Shown here piece after piece: positions 49,187 through 63,830 of a stretch of 64,000 nt of DNA. How positions within the stretch are numbered: position 1 is the first letter of the stretch; the number at the start of each line of letters is the position of its first letter. A program made the translations under genes and the position numbers. Under the pieces are notes generated by a model that saw only the letters and a list, made by a program, of their open reading frames with translations, ran no database searches and was not told the DNA's origin. The stretch lies in NCBI RefSeq assembly GCF_045679555.1, contig NC_092098.1, positions 14,894,538 through 14,958,537 of the forward strand, in the 5' to 3' direction. This DNA comes from Salvelinus alpinus. Taxonomy: Eukaryota > Chordata > Actinopteri > Salmoniformes > Salmonidae.

Positions 49187-49640
49187 CATGCAGGGTTCAA
49201 ATAACCAGGAACAACACATTGACACCTCTGACAGCCTGGTGTCTCTTATTGCAGCTACATTGATCTGAAGATCTGCTATCCCATATTGTTAATTGACATG
49301 CTTGGATAAGGGGTGGTGTAAGGGCAAGAGAGAGGAAGATAGTAATTGTATGTAAAGAGTGTCAGAGGGTGATTGGGTTTCTTGTGATAAACATTCATTT
49401 CACTCGCTCAACTCCTGTAACTGTTGTGGAAAAACCTTGCACACCCCAGAGATAGCTAGGAACGTACATCACCCCTCTCCACCCCCTTCCCTCTCCTCTC
49501 TTGTCCTTGCCTCCATATCCCTCTACTTCCCCCCCGACTCTCTGAAGTCAGCTCCCTCTCTCCATATCCCCTGCTCTCTCTCTCTCACTCTCTCCACACT
49601 GATCTATGACGCTGAGCTGACATAGCCGCGTGGTGAAGCT
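49187..49640. other. unassigned, pyrimidine-rich towards the right
   Basis: CT-rich DNA leading into the candidate 5' UTR. No gene recognised. Confidence 0.35.
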
Positions 49641-50607
49641 GTCATCTCTCTCCTCGGAAAGTGTTTTTCTATCGACTGCTGCTTCCAGAGCTGCCTGCCT
49701 GCCTGCGTGTGAGGATTAGAGCCGTCTCCGTTACTTCTCTCCTCTCTCCACGCGCCAACCTGACATTCCTCCACACGTCTCAACCATTGGCTTCATTTAT
49801 CTCTCTCTCACTCTCTTTCCACTGCTCGCTTTACTGTTACACTGTACTCGTGCCTCTCTCACACTCACACACGCTCTCTCATTCTCTCACTCTCCATCCC
49901 CTGCGCTCATACCTCTGGACTGGTGTGTTTTCCTCTCCTGCATGGACGTCTCCTCTGAGTAAACACATGGTGGTGAAAGAGCAGGCTTTCACCACCATGA
50001 ACACCATCAACACCACTGTCTCCATCAGCACCATCACTACCACTATAATCAGCACCAGCTTTACCTGCAGCTGTTTCAGCCTTCAGAGAGAAAGAGAGAA
50101 ATAGAGAGAGAGTATGTGTGTGAAACAGAGAAAGTGAGGGAGAGCTCCACGCTGTGTGACTCTGCTCAGCCAGCTCTGTCCTCAAGCTGTCCTGTGCAGT
50201 GCTGTCTAAGAGGATCCTCTGGAAAGGGACTGCACAACGCTTCTACAGCTCTCTGACGATGTGATTGTGGATACAGCAGCTCTGTCTGCAAGGAGACACA
50301 GTCTCTCCATCGCATGGTGGACAGACCCAAGAGAAACAGCCAACTGCCAACTAAGAACAAAGGAAAAGACCTTTATCAACATCAACTTTGGGATACCATG
50401 AAAGTGTCTGCAAAGGCACCTGGGAACTGGAACTGATGTGGATGGGACTGAGGGTGTAGCAGACAGAGTGGGACCGTCCCACTCACATCTCCCATGCTGC
50501 CCTCCCTGTGATTGGCGAGACTGCTGGGTGGAGACAGTAGTGTCCCACAGTGGAAACTACCCAGAGTGTGTGTGTGAGGAGACCCAGGTGTCAGACTGAG
50601 CCCTGAG
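49641..50607 (+). promoter_or_regulatory. candidate promoter and 5' UTR region of the exon at 50608
   Basis: About 1 kb of low-repeat, comparatively GC-rich and CT-rich sequence lies directly before a signal-peptide start codon. It contains several upstream ATGs, including a 147-codon open frame at 49661-50104 rich in Ser/Leu/Thr that I do not regard as a gene. No TATA box is obvious. Transcription start is not determined. Confidence 0.3.
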
Positions 50608-50740
50608 ATGTCACCCAGGACCAGGTGTGGATGTGGATGTGTGTCTGCTTGTGAACTGGCTCTGATTCTCTTCCTGCTCCTGGGAGGACCAGAGGTCAGC
50701 CTGCAGGGCAGGGCGCCAGGCAGACACAGGAACAAGGGAG
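50608..50740 (+). CDS. candidate first coding exon of a secreted or membrane protein
   Basis: ATG at 50608 with G at -3 opens MSPRTRCGCGCVSACELALI, followed by the hydrophobic LFLLLGG and a basic end GRAPGRHRNKG. This is a good signal peptide with a likely cleavage near the GG...S region. The frame ends at a strong donor GGAG/GTAAGT (GT at 50741), phase 1. The gene would continue to the right on the plus strand, but I found no second exon in frame, so the intron may extend beyond the window. I cannot identify the family. Surrounding DNA is unusually poor in transposons, which favours a real gene. Confidence 0.5.
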
Positions 50741-52879
50741 GTAAGTCACACAGAAGTCCAGACGGACTCTGGATCTGTTGACATGTGCGTAAGAGATAAT
50801 GCTTCTGTTCTAGGCTGTGATGTTTTGAGGATTGCTGATCTGCTGTGAGTTTGTGGTGATGGTGATAGAGTCAGTCAATTGGGAGCAGTGGATCCGTTTT
50901 CCATCTCCCTCTGATTAGAATATACGCTATGGAATTAAAATTCTTGTTCTGTATCACACCACTGGCATGAATATGAGCCGATGGTCTATGTTTCCTTTCA
51001 TATCTCTCTGACACTAGTTTCTGTTTACTGTGTTAAAGAGGTTAGTAAGAACATTTGGAGGGGTGTGTGGGAAAGCCCTGGTGTCCATGGTTGTGATCAT
51101 AGTTTTGGACCCCTGCTTTGTACCAAGTTCAAGGATTGCTATGCCTGTGTGTCCTTGAATGATTTTAAAGTCTATACTTGAGCCATTTTGATTCCATAGC
51201 AGATGTTGCATAGTGCAGTGGTTGTGCATGATCTTCTCTGAGGTGAGTAGGGTGGACTCTATCTCTTTCAGTCCATGTGTGTGGCCGTAGCTCCCATGAT
51301 GCTGGAGTACAGAGGTCTGGCCTGGCAGAGAGAACTCAGTGGGTAACACCCATGTGCTTGTGCCATGTCATGATAGGGACCATGCAGAACAGATGCATTA
51401 ATAAGAGGCCACACATCTCCCAGCTAACGCCCGGGGCTCTGCCTGGTCTGGTGTCATGTTCCCCAGGGCCACCCCGAAAGCCCTGTGTGGTGCTGCTGAT
51501 ATGGCTTGGACAGCTTCCCTACCACTGTGCCCAATGGCTGAGCAGGGGTGGCAGTGACCCATCCTACCCAGCACCTCTCATCCACCTCACTACCTAATCC
51601 TGTTTGTTGGATTAATGCTCCTCTCTTATCTCCCCGTTGGCGCTACCACCCACCCCCCCACCCCCCTCCTTTGCCTGGCAGCACAGTGCAGTGCCCGCCT
51701 TCAAAGGACCAGTGATGGAACTCACTCTGATCCCCTTAACCAAATTTTCTGTCCGTTTCCTCTCTTTCCTCCCTCTCTTCTTCATGTCCCCCCCCCCCCC
51801 CCCCTCACCCCTGCACTCATCCCTCTGTTGGTAGGAGATTAATGTGTATTTAGATGACATTGTTATCCAGGGTGACTTACAAAGCGTTTCTGCAAACTAC
51901 TGTGTAGCACACAGGTAAATATGTTTAGATGTCTCCAGATAGATTATTATGATTGCCGTGAGCACATGGAAATACACTGAAAACACACACCCTCCAACTT
52001 GTTTTGTTGGCTTGTTGAGCAAAGTGTTCCTGAGGTTGGAACCTTCTCTGAGAGCTGTGCACTTCACTATGTCTTCTAGCTACACGTACTGTACCAATCT
52101 ATGCAGCCTTCAATAGACAGCTCAGCTCGCTGAGAATGACAGCTCTGATGTTCTCCCTATCTTCCACCCGCTGCTATGGAGAGAGAGAGGACTGCTCTTT
52201 ACCTCAGCCCTCATGGCAGTGTGGGTGGAGGTAGAGAAACAGAGTAAATGGGGCAGAACCAGGGGAGAATGGAGGGGATGTAAAGGAGGCTATTACTGTG
52301 GCTCCTCTGCCCTCCCTGCCTGCTGTAACACTTCATTTTAAGGGGTCGTCGTTACAGTGTTATTACATGTGTAATTACACTCTAACACACATTGTAATTA
52401 ATTGTAATAACTAATAGTTGCGCTGTAAAACAGCATGTACAGTTATTGGTGGTAATTGCAGTCTGTAATTACTGAGGTGTAACAACGAATGCTTGTTACC
52501 ATGCTTGTTACAAAATGGGAAAGTTTCCACTAAATTCACCAATTTAACGCGTCGTTTCTTCTCAGCTGCATTCGATTCAGTAATAACTATCACAAGGTTG
52601 TAATCTCTTGTGGACAGATGTGCTGGGTGTCCCGAGATTACATAGGCTCTAATTACCAACCCGTGAATGCACACTTCAAAAATTCCATTCAATGTTGTTG
52701 CTAGCAGTTGCCCCCCAGAAGTGTATCATCTGGGATGACTTGGTTGAGTTTACAAAAACAGATCAGATATAGATCAACCTCGCTGACTGGGGTCTACCAT
52801 ACGGGTGTCATCCTCAAGTTGGAGGATAAACACATAAGTACACCACAGAGTACATGTAAAATCTGTATAATTACAGTGT
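50741..52879. other. putative intron or intergenic DNA
   Basis: No exon recognised. Contains a 17-base C run at 51788-51804, a short LINE/V-SINE-like scrap (gttatccagggtgacttaca) near 51865, and AT-rich DNA with repeated gtaatta words at 52330-52460. Confidence 0.35.
51788..51804 (+). repeat. poly(C) run of 17
   Basis: Seventeen consecutive C inside a pyrimidine-rich tract. Confidence 0.95.
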
Positions 52880-53957
52880 AATTACTAGGTGTTACACAGG
52901 ATGTAGCTAGTGTCTTGAGGGGTACATACTTGAAATTTCACATGTGAAACCATGTGTTTTTGGAACACTTGATGATATTTCACATGTGGATTTTCACGTG
53001 ATCACAAAACCTTTCAAATGTTCAGATGTGAATATTTTTCAGTTGCGATTTGACAGGTGATGCCCTGCAAACAAAAATGAGTTGTTGGGATAAAAATACA
53101 AGTGCTTGTAATTAACATACACTGTTTTTTCAACTTAGATATTTGACATAGATGATTACATGTTGTTTGTTTATTTATACATACAGTAAATATTATTCAA
53201 CATTTCCTCACCTAGGATTTGAACACACAACCTCTTGGTTCACGGCATTCTGATCTTCCTGATACACCACCATGTCCAGGTCAATGACTCATTTCACCTG
53301 TATTGCTACACTTTGCACTTCAAAGTAAATCTCAGCTTTGTTAAAAATACACTCGAGAAAACTATTATATTATCATGCTACAGCAGAAAGATCAGCGTAC
53401 CACAAATCTAGTTCAAATCCCAGGTGGGGTCATATTGAAAAGTCACTAAGTGATCATGTCAAATGTAATCATATTGTCATTGATTAAAGATTTGTACATT
53501 ATTTTAGCTGAACAGCGTACCACTTACTCTTTAAAAAAACATACCATTTCATTCCCTTGCAAAAACAAAGCACATGTGAAATCACATTATCAGTGTTTTC
53601 ACATGTTGAGCTGAAATGTCCGCATGTGAAAACAAAAGAGTTGGGTAGGTTACTTTCTAAATGTAATCCGTTACAGTTACTAGTTACCTGTCCAAAATTG
53701 TAATCAGTAATGTAACTTTTGGATTACCCAAACTCAGTAACATAATCTGATTACTTTTAGATTACTTTCCCCTGAAGAGGCATTAGAAGACAAAAATGTA
53801 TGTTACCAAATGAACGACATCTATTGCAGGATAAATCAATGTTAATGTTTACATAGCTGGCCATATTTGGACGTTACATTTTATTTATGGGTTTGTTATG
53901 TAGGCTTCTTCTAACCCATTGCTTTCTAAACATAGAATATTACGATTAAATTACATC

Positions 53958-54148
53958 TTTACCTTTATTTAACTAGGCAAGTCAGTTAGGAACAAATTCT
54001 TATTTTCAATGACGGCCTAGGAACAGTGGGTTAACTGCCTTGCTCAGGGGCAGAACAACATATTTTTACCTTCTAAGCTCGGGGATTCGATCTTGCAACC
54101 TTTCGGTTACAAGTCCAACGCTCTAACCTCTAGGCTACCTGCCGCCAC
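53958..54148 (-). mobile_element. salmonid tRNA-derived SINE
   Basis: Read on the minus strand: head gcggcaggtagcctagaggt (box A region) and ggttgcaagatcgaatcccc (box B), body gaacaaggcagttaaccca-like words, and tail cttgcctagttaaataaagg. Shares its tail with the SINE at 7172. Confidence 0.88.
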
Positions 54149-54654
54149 ATCAAAAGCTAAAGTATATCAGAATTCCAGTCATTCCAATAAATGTTATACC
54201 CCTTGATCTTCAAGAATATGACTTGGAAATATGGAAGTATATATTAGCCAAATGATTTTACCTGAGCATAAGCCCAAAACTAAGGATTTATTAGCCAACC
54301 ATACTCTGTTGTCATGGAGACTGATTGGGCTCATTGATTCGAGTTGAATAAATACTGCGCTCATGTAATGGCATGCTTTGAGCACTACTGAAAAGTGCTA
54401 TTTACATGTGAAAAATGAATGCCATATGCTGCATTTACTATAGGCCTATTGTTACCCTTTGAGTTGGTGACACTTTGATATCTTGATAATATGCAGCTGT
54501 TTAAAGGGCAAATCCACAGATGAAACAATAACAAAACGGTCGCCCCACCTCTGTTTTGGTAAAAAGCTGATGGATGGGCCTGGAGAAAACCTGGCCTTCT
54601 TTAGACTAGTTGAGTATCTGAAGCATCAGCATTTGTGGGTTTGATTACAGGCTC

Positions 54655-55190
54655 AAAATGGCCAGAAACAAAGACTCTCTTCTGAAACTCGTCAGTCTAT
54701 TCTTGTTCTGAGAAATGAAGGCTATTCCATGCGAGAAATTGCCAAGAAACTGAAGATCTTGTACAATGCTGTGTACTACTCCCTAAACAGAACAGCGCAA
54801 ACTGGCTCTTACCAGAATAGAAAGAGGAGTGGGAGGCCCCGGTGCACAACTGAGGAAGAGGACAAGTACATTAAAGTGTCTAGTTTGAGAAACAGATGCC
54901 TCACAAGTCCTCAACTGGCAGCTTCCTTAAATAGTACCCGCAGAACACCAGTCTCAACGTCAACAGTGAAGAGGCAATTCCGGGATGCTGGCCTTCTAGG
55001 CAGAGTTCCTCTGTCCAGTGTCTGTGTTCTTTTGCCAATCTTAATCTTTTATTTTTATTGGCCAGACTGAGATATGGCTTTTTCTTTGCAACTCTGCCTA
55101 GAAGGCCAGCATCCCGGAGTTGCCTCTTCACTGTTGACGTTAAGACTGGTGTTTTGTGGGTACTATTTAATGAAGCTGCACCATTGATTC
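54655..55190 (+). pseudogene. Tc1-like transposase fragment folded back on itself
   Basis: Plus strand 54660-55008 encodes the N-terminal part: MREIAKKLKILYNAVYYSLN, RSGRPRCTTEEEDKYIKVSS and SLNSTRRTPVSTSTVKRQF, then RDAGLLGRV. The minus strand from about 55179 repeats the end of this (TVKRQLRDAGLLGRVAKKKP) and continues with LANKNKRLRLAKEHRHWTEE across the spacer. The DNA therefore forms two inverted arms of about 90 bp (54918-55008 and 55089-55179) with an 80-bp spacer. No catalytic residues, no termini. Confidence 0.85.
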
Positions 55191-56260
55191 TTGAAGAATA
55201 TAACTTAGTTAGAAGTTAGTTCACGAGGTTGTTTCATCCATTTTTGGACTTATAAATTATATATATAAAAAAAAAATATTTAGCAATCGCCCCTTAAAGT
55301 CTATCACATGTTTGCGAGTTTGAACATGTGTCCATTAGGCCTCTGGATTTTTTTTTATCAGCATGAATTAGATTCAGCAATAAAACCCCTGCTTTTATTC
55401 CATAGGCTGGGATCCGCACTATGCAGCGGTTGCAAGAGCGCATTTTCACTGGTTGTCCACTGGTTTCAAAAACAATGATTGATAGGCAGCTTAAACTTCT
55501 TGAATTCAACCATTATTGGGTTCAAATACACATTCAGATTTATGACCAGCCATCACAACAACTACAATCCGTAAGGCGCAAATAGCTAAATGAGAGAGCA
55601 GCAGTGTGATTCACATCAATGCGCTATGTAGATATCAATAATAAGTTATTTCCGTATGACCGTAGACTACACCACTTCTGTCATCCTTACCTCCAAGCGT
55701 TTATTCAAGTTGGATAATCTTTGAATGCTGACAGCAGTCACACCATTGGAAGACATAGCTTGGACTGTAGCCTACAAAAGCCTATTCCTGCTCTTTTCCC
55801 ACGATCCATCAAACACATCTGACGTGTCATCATAGTGTTCTCTGACTTGTGGTCAGACTCGCTCAGGTGGAACAAACTTAAACTTGAGACTTTTTCAATG
55901 CTGATTTGAATGTCATTGAGAAAACAGAGAAGTGTCAAATGTTTTTTTTTGTAAACATCCTTTCTGAATTTAAAAGTAATGTTTGAAGTAATCATTTAGT
56001 TTTTCAAAAGCATCTTTAATCTCATTACAATATTTTTGCTGGTAACATAACAGATTACAGTTACCGTTTTTTTGGAATCTGTTACTCCCCAACCCTGTTC
56101 ACATGTGAAACCATGTGTTCGTATGTATTAAATGTAGAGTTCACATCTTAACACCACCTGTTCACAAGTGAGGAGGAAAACATATTTTAAGGAAATTTTG
56201 CCTTAACTTGACATAAGATGAAGTGAAATTCATACGGTTTTTCTGTAAGGGACACCAGCG

Positions 56261-56661
56261 GAAGCCTGGCCTCGGCTAATAGCAGATCCCCCTTCTGCTC
56301 CCCTTGCCTCCCTGGAGACTGACTTACTGAGAGGGGCCTACATGGAGGTAGAGGGACAGAGGAAGAGAGAGGTGGGCGAGGTGAGAAAGGAAGAGTTAGG
56401 ATGTGGGAACAACAACACTAGATGATGATGACTGTAACAACATAGTTATGAAATACGATGGTCTGAATCATGAAGAGGTTTGCATAAATCATCCAAGTCA
56501 ATAGGAAATTTTTGCATGAAACTTGTGTTGCAAGCGATTTCCAGTCCTAATTATGCACATAATGCAAAGTTAGTGAATAATGTATAGTTAAGTGTTTCTT
56601 TTTGATATAGTTCTCTGTGCAGTCTCTAAAGCACTGATATTTTGATCTGACATAAAAGCAG
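56261..56661. other. nothing recognised
   Basis: About 400 bp of unassigned DNA. Confidence 0.3.
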
Positions 56662-56665
56662 TTAA

Positions 56666-58121
56666 AACCTCTCTAGGGTACGTGAGACGGTAGCGTCCCA
56701 CCTCTTCAACAGCCAGTGAAACTGCAGGGCGCCAAATTCAAAACAACAGAAATCCCATAATTAAAATTCCTCAAACATACATGTATTTTACACTATTTTA
56801 AAGATACACTCCAGCAACAGTGTCCGATTTCAAAAAGGCTTTACGACGAAAGCAAACCAAACGATTATGTTAGGTGTGCCTATTCACAGAATAACACAGC
56901 CATTTTTCCAGCCAAAGAGAGGAGTCACAAAAAGCAGAAATAGAGATAAAATGAATCACTAACCTTTGATGATCTTCATCAGATGACACTCATAGGACTT
57001 CATGTTACACAGTACATGTATGTTTTGTTCGGTAAAGTTCATATTTATATCCAAAAATCTGAGTTTACATTGGCACGTTCTGTTCAGAAGTTCCAAAACA
57101 TCCTTTAATTTTGCAGAGAGCCACATCAATTTACAGGATTACTCATAATAAACATTGCTAAAAGATACAACTGTTATGCATGGAATTTTAGATGCACTTC
57201 TCCTTAATGCAACCGCTGTGTCAGATTACAAAAAAGCTTTACGGAAAAAGCAAACCATGCAATAATCTGAGTCGGCGCTCAGAGCCCAATCAAGACACAA
57301 ATATATCCGCCATATTGTGCAGTCAACATGTCAAAAATAACATTATGAACATTCACTTACCTTTGATGATCTTCATCAGAATGCACTCCCAGGAATCCCA
57401 GTTCAACAATAAATGTTTGTTTTGTTCGATAATGTCCATCATTTATGTCCAAATCCCTCCTTGTTGTTCTAGCGTTCAGTACACTTTCCAAACTCACGAC
57501 GCGCGGGCAAGTCCAGCAGAAAGTACGGGCGAAAAGTTTAAAAAGTTATATTACAGTCCGTAAAAACATGACAAACAAAGTATTGAATCAATCTTTAGGA
57601 TGTTTTTAACATAATTCTTCAATAATGTTCCAACCAGGAAATTCCTTTGTCTTCAGAAAAGCAAATGGAACGGGAGCGAACTCTCATGTGAACGCGCATG
57701 GTCAGAGCATGGTCAGCTCATGGCTGCTGGCAGACCTCTGACTCATTCCCCTCTCATTCTCCCCCACTTCACAGTAGAAGCATCAGACAAGGTTCTAAAG
57801 ACTGTTGACATCTAGTGGAAGCCTTAGGAAGTGCAACATTACCAATATCCCACTGTATCTTCAATAGGAGCTGAGTTGAGAATCGACCAACCTCAGATTT
57901 CCCACTTCCTGGTTGGATTTTTTCTCAGGCTTTTGCCTGCCATATGAGTTCTGTTATACTCACAGACATCATTCAAACAGTTTTAGAAACTTCTGAGTAT
58001 TTGCTATCCAAATCTACTAATAATATGCATATTCTAGCTTTTATGGCTTTGTAGCAGGCCGTTTACTCTGGGCATGCTTTTCATCTGGACGTGAAAATAC
58101 TGCCCCCTACCCCAAAGAAGT
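56666..58121. mobile_element. non-autonomous TTAA-flanked DNA element
   Basis: TTAA stands on both sides (56662-56665 and 58122-58125). The ends aacctctctagggta and, complemented, acttctttggggtag form an imperfect inverted pair. A TTAA target is the piggyBac signature. Internal module with cctttgatgatcttcatcag occurs at 56963 and 57360 (397-bp offset). No transposase. Related to 46952-48383. Confidence 0.6.
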
Positions 58122-58125
58122 TTAA

Positions 58126-58901
58126 GACCTGTGAAGGATTTTCCAGAGAACAAAACAATCAGGCCTATCTTATTACACATTGGTCATTACATTTGAGTAA
58201 TGCAAAGATAAATCATTGTTATTATATATTATGGGAAATATCTGTGGTCAGTGAATAATCATTTGCATTGTGTAGCATGAAATTTGTATTCCATATACCT
58301 GAGCGGGATGTGGTATCAAGGCAGTGGAATCGAACCCTACTGTATCTCAGTCCATATCTTTCTCCACCACTCTGTTAGAGTCTGGCCTGGAGGGCAGCAT
58401 TACAAACATGCTTGCCAACAGTAGATGAGGGCCAAACGGAATCTCCCCTGATCTTCTCTGATGTTTTAAAATCATAAACAGCAGTATTCTTTCTGAGTAA
58501 TGAATACAGTACATTTATAGAACTCATGCCAACATTGGAGATGAAATAGTAGAACATCTCATTTAGTGTTCACCATGTTGACCGGCTGGATGTGGAGATG
58601 CTCTGGTGCAGTTCCTTGCACTGTGCTAGAGTATGATGAGCATGATGTAGTAACACTATGCCAAGCTCCATCTTCACTGTGCTCCTTTATGGCCGTCGTG
58701 ATAGGAGTCGTTGTTATGAGTTAAGAGCCAATCTGACCCCGGTGTGATGACCTGGCCCTTCCCTCGGGAGGGTCTCATGGCTAGCAGAGTCCAGTTATCA
58801 TAGTAACATGATGGGATTGACTAGTTAGCCATACCTTTCTCTCACCTCCTCAACCCCATCCTCCCTTATCCCTCCAACTCCTGGTAATCCTAATGTTACA
58901 G
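58126..58901. other. nothing recognised
   Basis: Unassigned DNA; a CT-rich tract at 58850-58890 could serve as polypyrimidine tract for the next entry. Confidence 0.3.
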
Positions 58902-59098
58902 CTGCCAGAAAAAAATAGAGCACACAAAGCCAACAAGCATCATTCTCTGTTCTTGGATCTGAATCAACTCAACCACAAAAGAGAAGAAAAAGCGAGAAAA
59001 AGCCTGCTCATGACCCATCCAGAAACATTGGGGGAAAAATTGAAAGGTGGAAGAGTGATGCCAAAATGGCTACCGGTCTCATGGACTGGTAACGTTAG
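58902..59098 (+). CDS. possible internal exon of an unknown gene
   Basis: A pyrimidine-rich tract and ttacag end at 58901, and a donor TTAG/GTAAGT has GT at 59099-59100. The 197-bp interval is open in the frame LPEKNRAHKANKHHSLFLDL and onward, lysine-rich, with no domain recognised. Its frame is not compatible with direct splicing from the exon at 50608. May be chance. Confidence 0.25.
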
Positions 59099-59100
59099 GT

Positions 59101-60893
59101 AAGTGTTGGGTTGTGTATTTAGCCTGCTAGCTACATTAGCTGTTAACCAATGTTCAAGCTAGCTAACAAGGCTAGCTAGAATATTCTGTATTCGGACTGT
59201 TTTGTACTCAAAGGAATCTAACGATAGCATCATGTAGCTACACTGCATACACCCCACAATATGCCCAATGCCTTAATTTCAACTAGCATTAGCTAGTAAA
59301 TGTATTTAAATGTAAATGTAAAATCTAAAGCTAGATATGCAAATTATTGACATTATGGTGTGTTTAGTTTCTAGATAATAATGCTAGCTAGCTAGGTGGT
59401 CGACAGCATTTTCATTCCTGGACCACCCCAAAATATGCATATAGCTATAACATTCGGTACAGCAACATCACACACACATGTATTTCTCAGGGAGATACTG
59501 GTGGAGACAGTCTGAGACAGTCTGTCATCACTTCCTGCTCGTCCACCCCTCCTTCTCCAACTCCCACTCCTCCTCACCAACACTGTCATCGCTCAGCTGT
59601 GGTTGTTAATTAGCCCCCTCTGCCCAGTCTGTGTGTAGGCCTAATGAGGATGGACAGGTCTCAGATCAGTAGAAGTGACAGTTAGGGACTGCCGGGTGTG
59701 TATGTTCGACATTACTGCCCGCGATCCATGCCTCCATGTCCATCATGTCCTCACTGACCTCACAAAACAAATAGCCCCAGTGGTTGGCTAGCTGCTCAGT
59801 GACATGCTCTTTGTGTAATTTTAGTCAAACTGTGGAGGCAGCATGGCTGATGGCCTTTACTATTCACACTGATGTGACAGTGGCAGGAGATAATTATGCC
59901 ATGACATCAAAACAGAACTGTTTGTGTGTGCATGTATTTCCTGTTTTGGTGGCCCATTTTTCTGCCCCGCTGCTGAAAAGGGGGATGACACATGATATAC
60001 ATGTGCTACTCATCTTGCATAAATCACTGTAAAGGACTAGAATATGATGTGAGCCTGTGGCAGTGTCATCAGAGGCTTGTTCTGTTCAAGGTTGTAGTTC
60101 TGCACACCTGGCGTTGTCCATGGTCTAGAGCAGAGTGAATCATCTCTAGCTGGGATCTATTTTCCTCTGTCACCCATTCCACTCAAACTCATTGTGCACA
60201 TCTGTCACTATATCTATGATTAGTCAACAACCTGATATCTTACCCAACCAGATGTGGCTTGAATGACCAAAATTCAACCAACATGGCCGATCCAAGAGAA
60301 GTAGGTTCCATAGCTTTAGCCTCAGACATACTGTACTTCAGCATCTGCTTTGAGCCCAGCAGAGGTCAGGTGAGCAGGTTAAAGCATGTTGAGGATAAAA
60401 CATGAAGATGAACGTGTCTATTTATTCCATGCAGGGTTGTAATCTGGCTGTCGTCAGGGTAACCTTGACCATCCTAATGGAGGACCTCTAAATGAGGGAC
60501 TAACTCTCACAGCCCCGCTACACGTTGGCAGGCCACATTTGTCTGCGACTCGCCTCCTCAGCCACAACCTTATCATGTTGGATCGCCCAGTTTATTGTCT
60601 GCTTCATCATACTCAGATCGGCTGTGTGCACAGGCCCCTATCTCTGAATATGTAATGGCTGGGACTGGTTCTCTCTCTACAACTTATGCAAGGAATGTCA
60701 ATGAGACCCGGACCTCTTCGAGGATGGCCCCAGTAGTATCTGTCCCAGCATGCCATGCTCTGCTATCCAGCTGTGAAAAGAAAGCAGACTCAGGCACTAA
60801 GATAGGGCTCTACCTGTGCAGAGTACATGCCCCTTTGCCCTTCCAGTCTCCAAAGGGCCATTTTGGGTGGTGGTAGAATTCCCCACATTTTGT
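59101..60893. other. no gene recognised
   Basis: Contains several tagctagc words typical of salmonid repeats around 59120-59400. Otherwise unassigned. Confidence 0.35.
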
Positions 60894-60912
60894 GGGGGGG
60901 GGGGGGGGGGGG
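60894..60912 (+). repeat. poly(G) run of 19
   Basis: Nineteen consecutive G before tataaatat. Confidence 0.95.
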
Positions 60913-61020
60913 TATAAATATTTTGTCATTGTTGTTCTGGACCCACTGCACGCTACTGCCCGCAAGTCTACGTGACATATTCAAGTTCGCCACCCGCCAC
61001 CATGTCCATTGGTTGCGCCT

Positions 61021-61196
61021 GTTGATCTGCCCTGTACAGGCCTCATGTGCACCCAGTTGTGCCTGTTGATCTGCCCTGTACAGGCCTCATGTGCACCCAG
61101 TTGTGCCTGTTGATCTGCCCTGTACAGGCCTCATGTGCACCCAGTTGTGCCTGTTGATCTGCCCTGTACAGGCCTCATGTGCACCCAGTTGTGCCT
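61021..61196 (+). repeat. 44-bp tandem repeat, four perfect units
   Basis: Units begin gttgatctgccctgtacagg at 61021, 61065, 61109 and 61153 and are identical. A partial fifth follows from 61197 (the third base onward diverges). Confidence 0.95.

Positions 61197-63830
<2,634 letters not shown>

Larger units (their letters stand above)
53640..56097. mobile_element. nested DNA element with GTTAC-rich termini
   Basis: Left part has tgtaatccgttacagttact, right part has cagattacagttaccg and ends ctgttactccccaaccct. Complementing the right end gives an imperfect match to the left end. It contains a SINE (53958-54148) and a Tc1 fold-back fragment (54655-55190). Assignment by recognition of the repeated terminus type; class uncertain. 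Confidence 0.45.
52880..56260. repeat. interspersed repeat rich in cacatgtgaaa, opened by a nested element
   Basis: The motif cacatgtgaaa and relatives recur at 52930-53080, 53570-53640 and again at 56098-56180. Between 53640 and 56097 lies a different element whose two ends (ttgggtaggttact on the left; the complement of agtaacagattcc... side, ttactccccaaccc, on the right) look like imperfect inverted termini with TAATC/GTTAC words. So the outer repeat was split. Confidence 0.5.

Noticed and set aside
49661-50104. 147-residue frame upstream of the secreted-protein exon
   Set aside because: Composition follows the CT-rich DNA, with no domain; more likely part of a 5' UTR or non-coding.
58902-59098. 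Second exon of the gene starting at 50608
   Set aside because: Joining phase 1 to this exon gives an immediate stop within six codons, so the two do not splice together directly.
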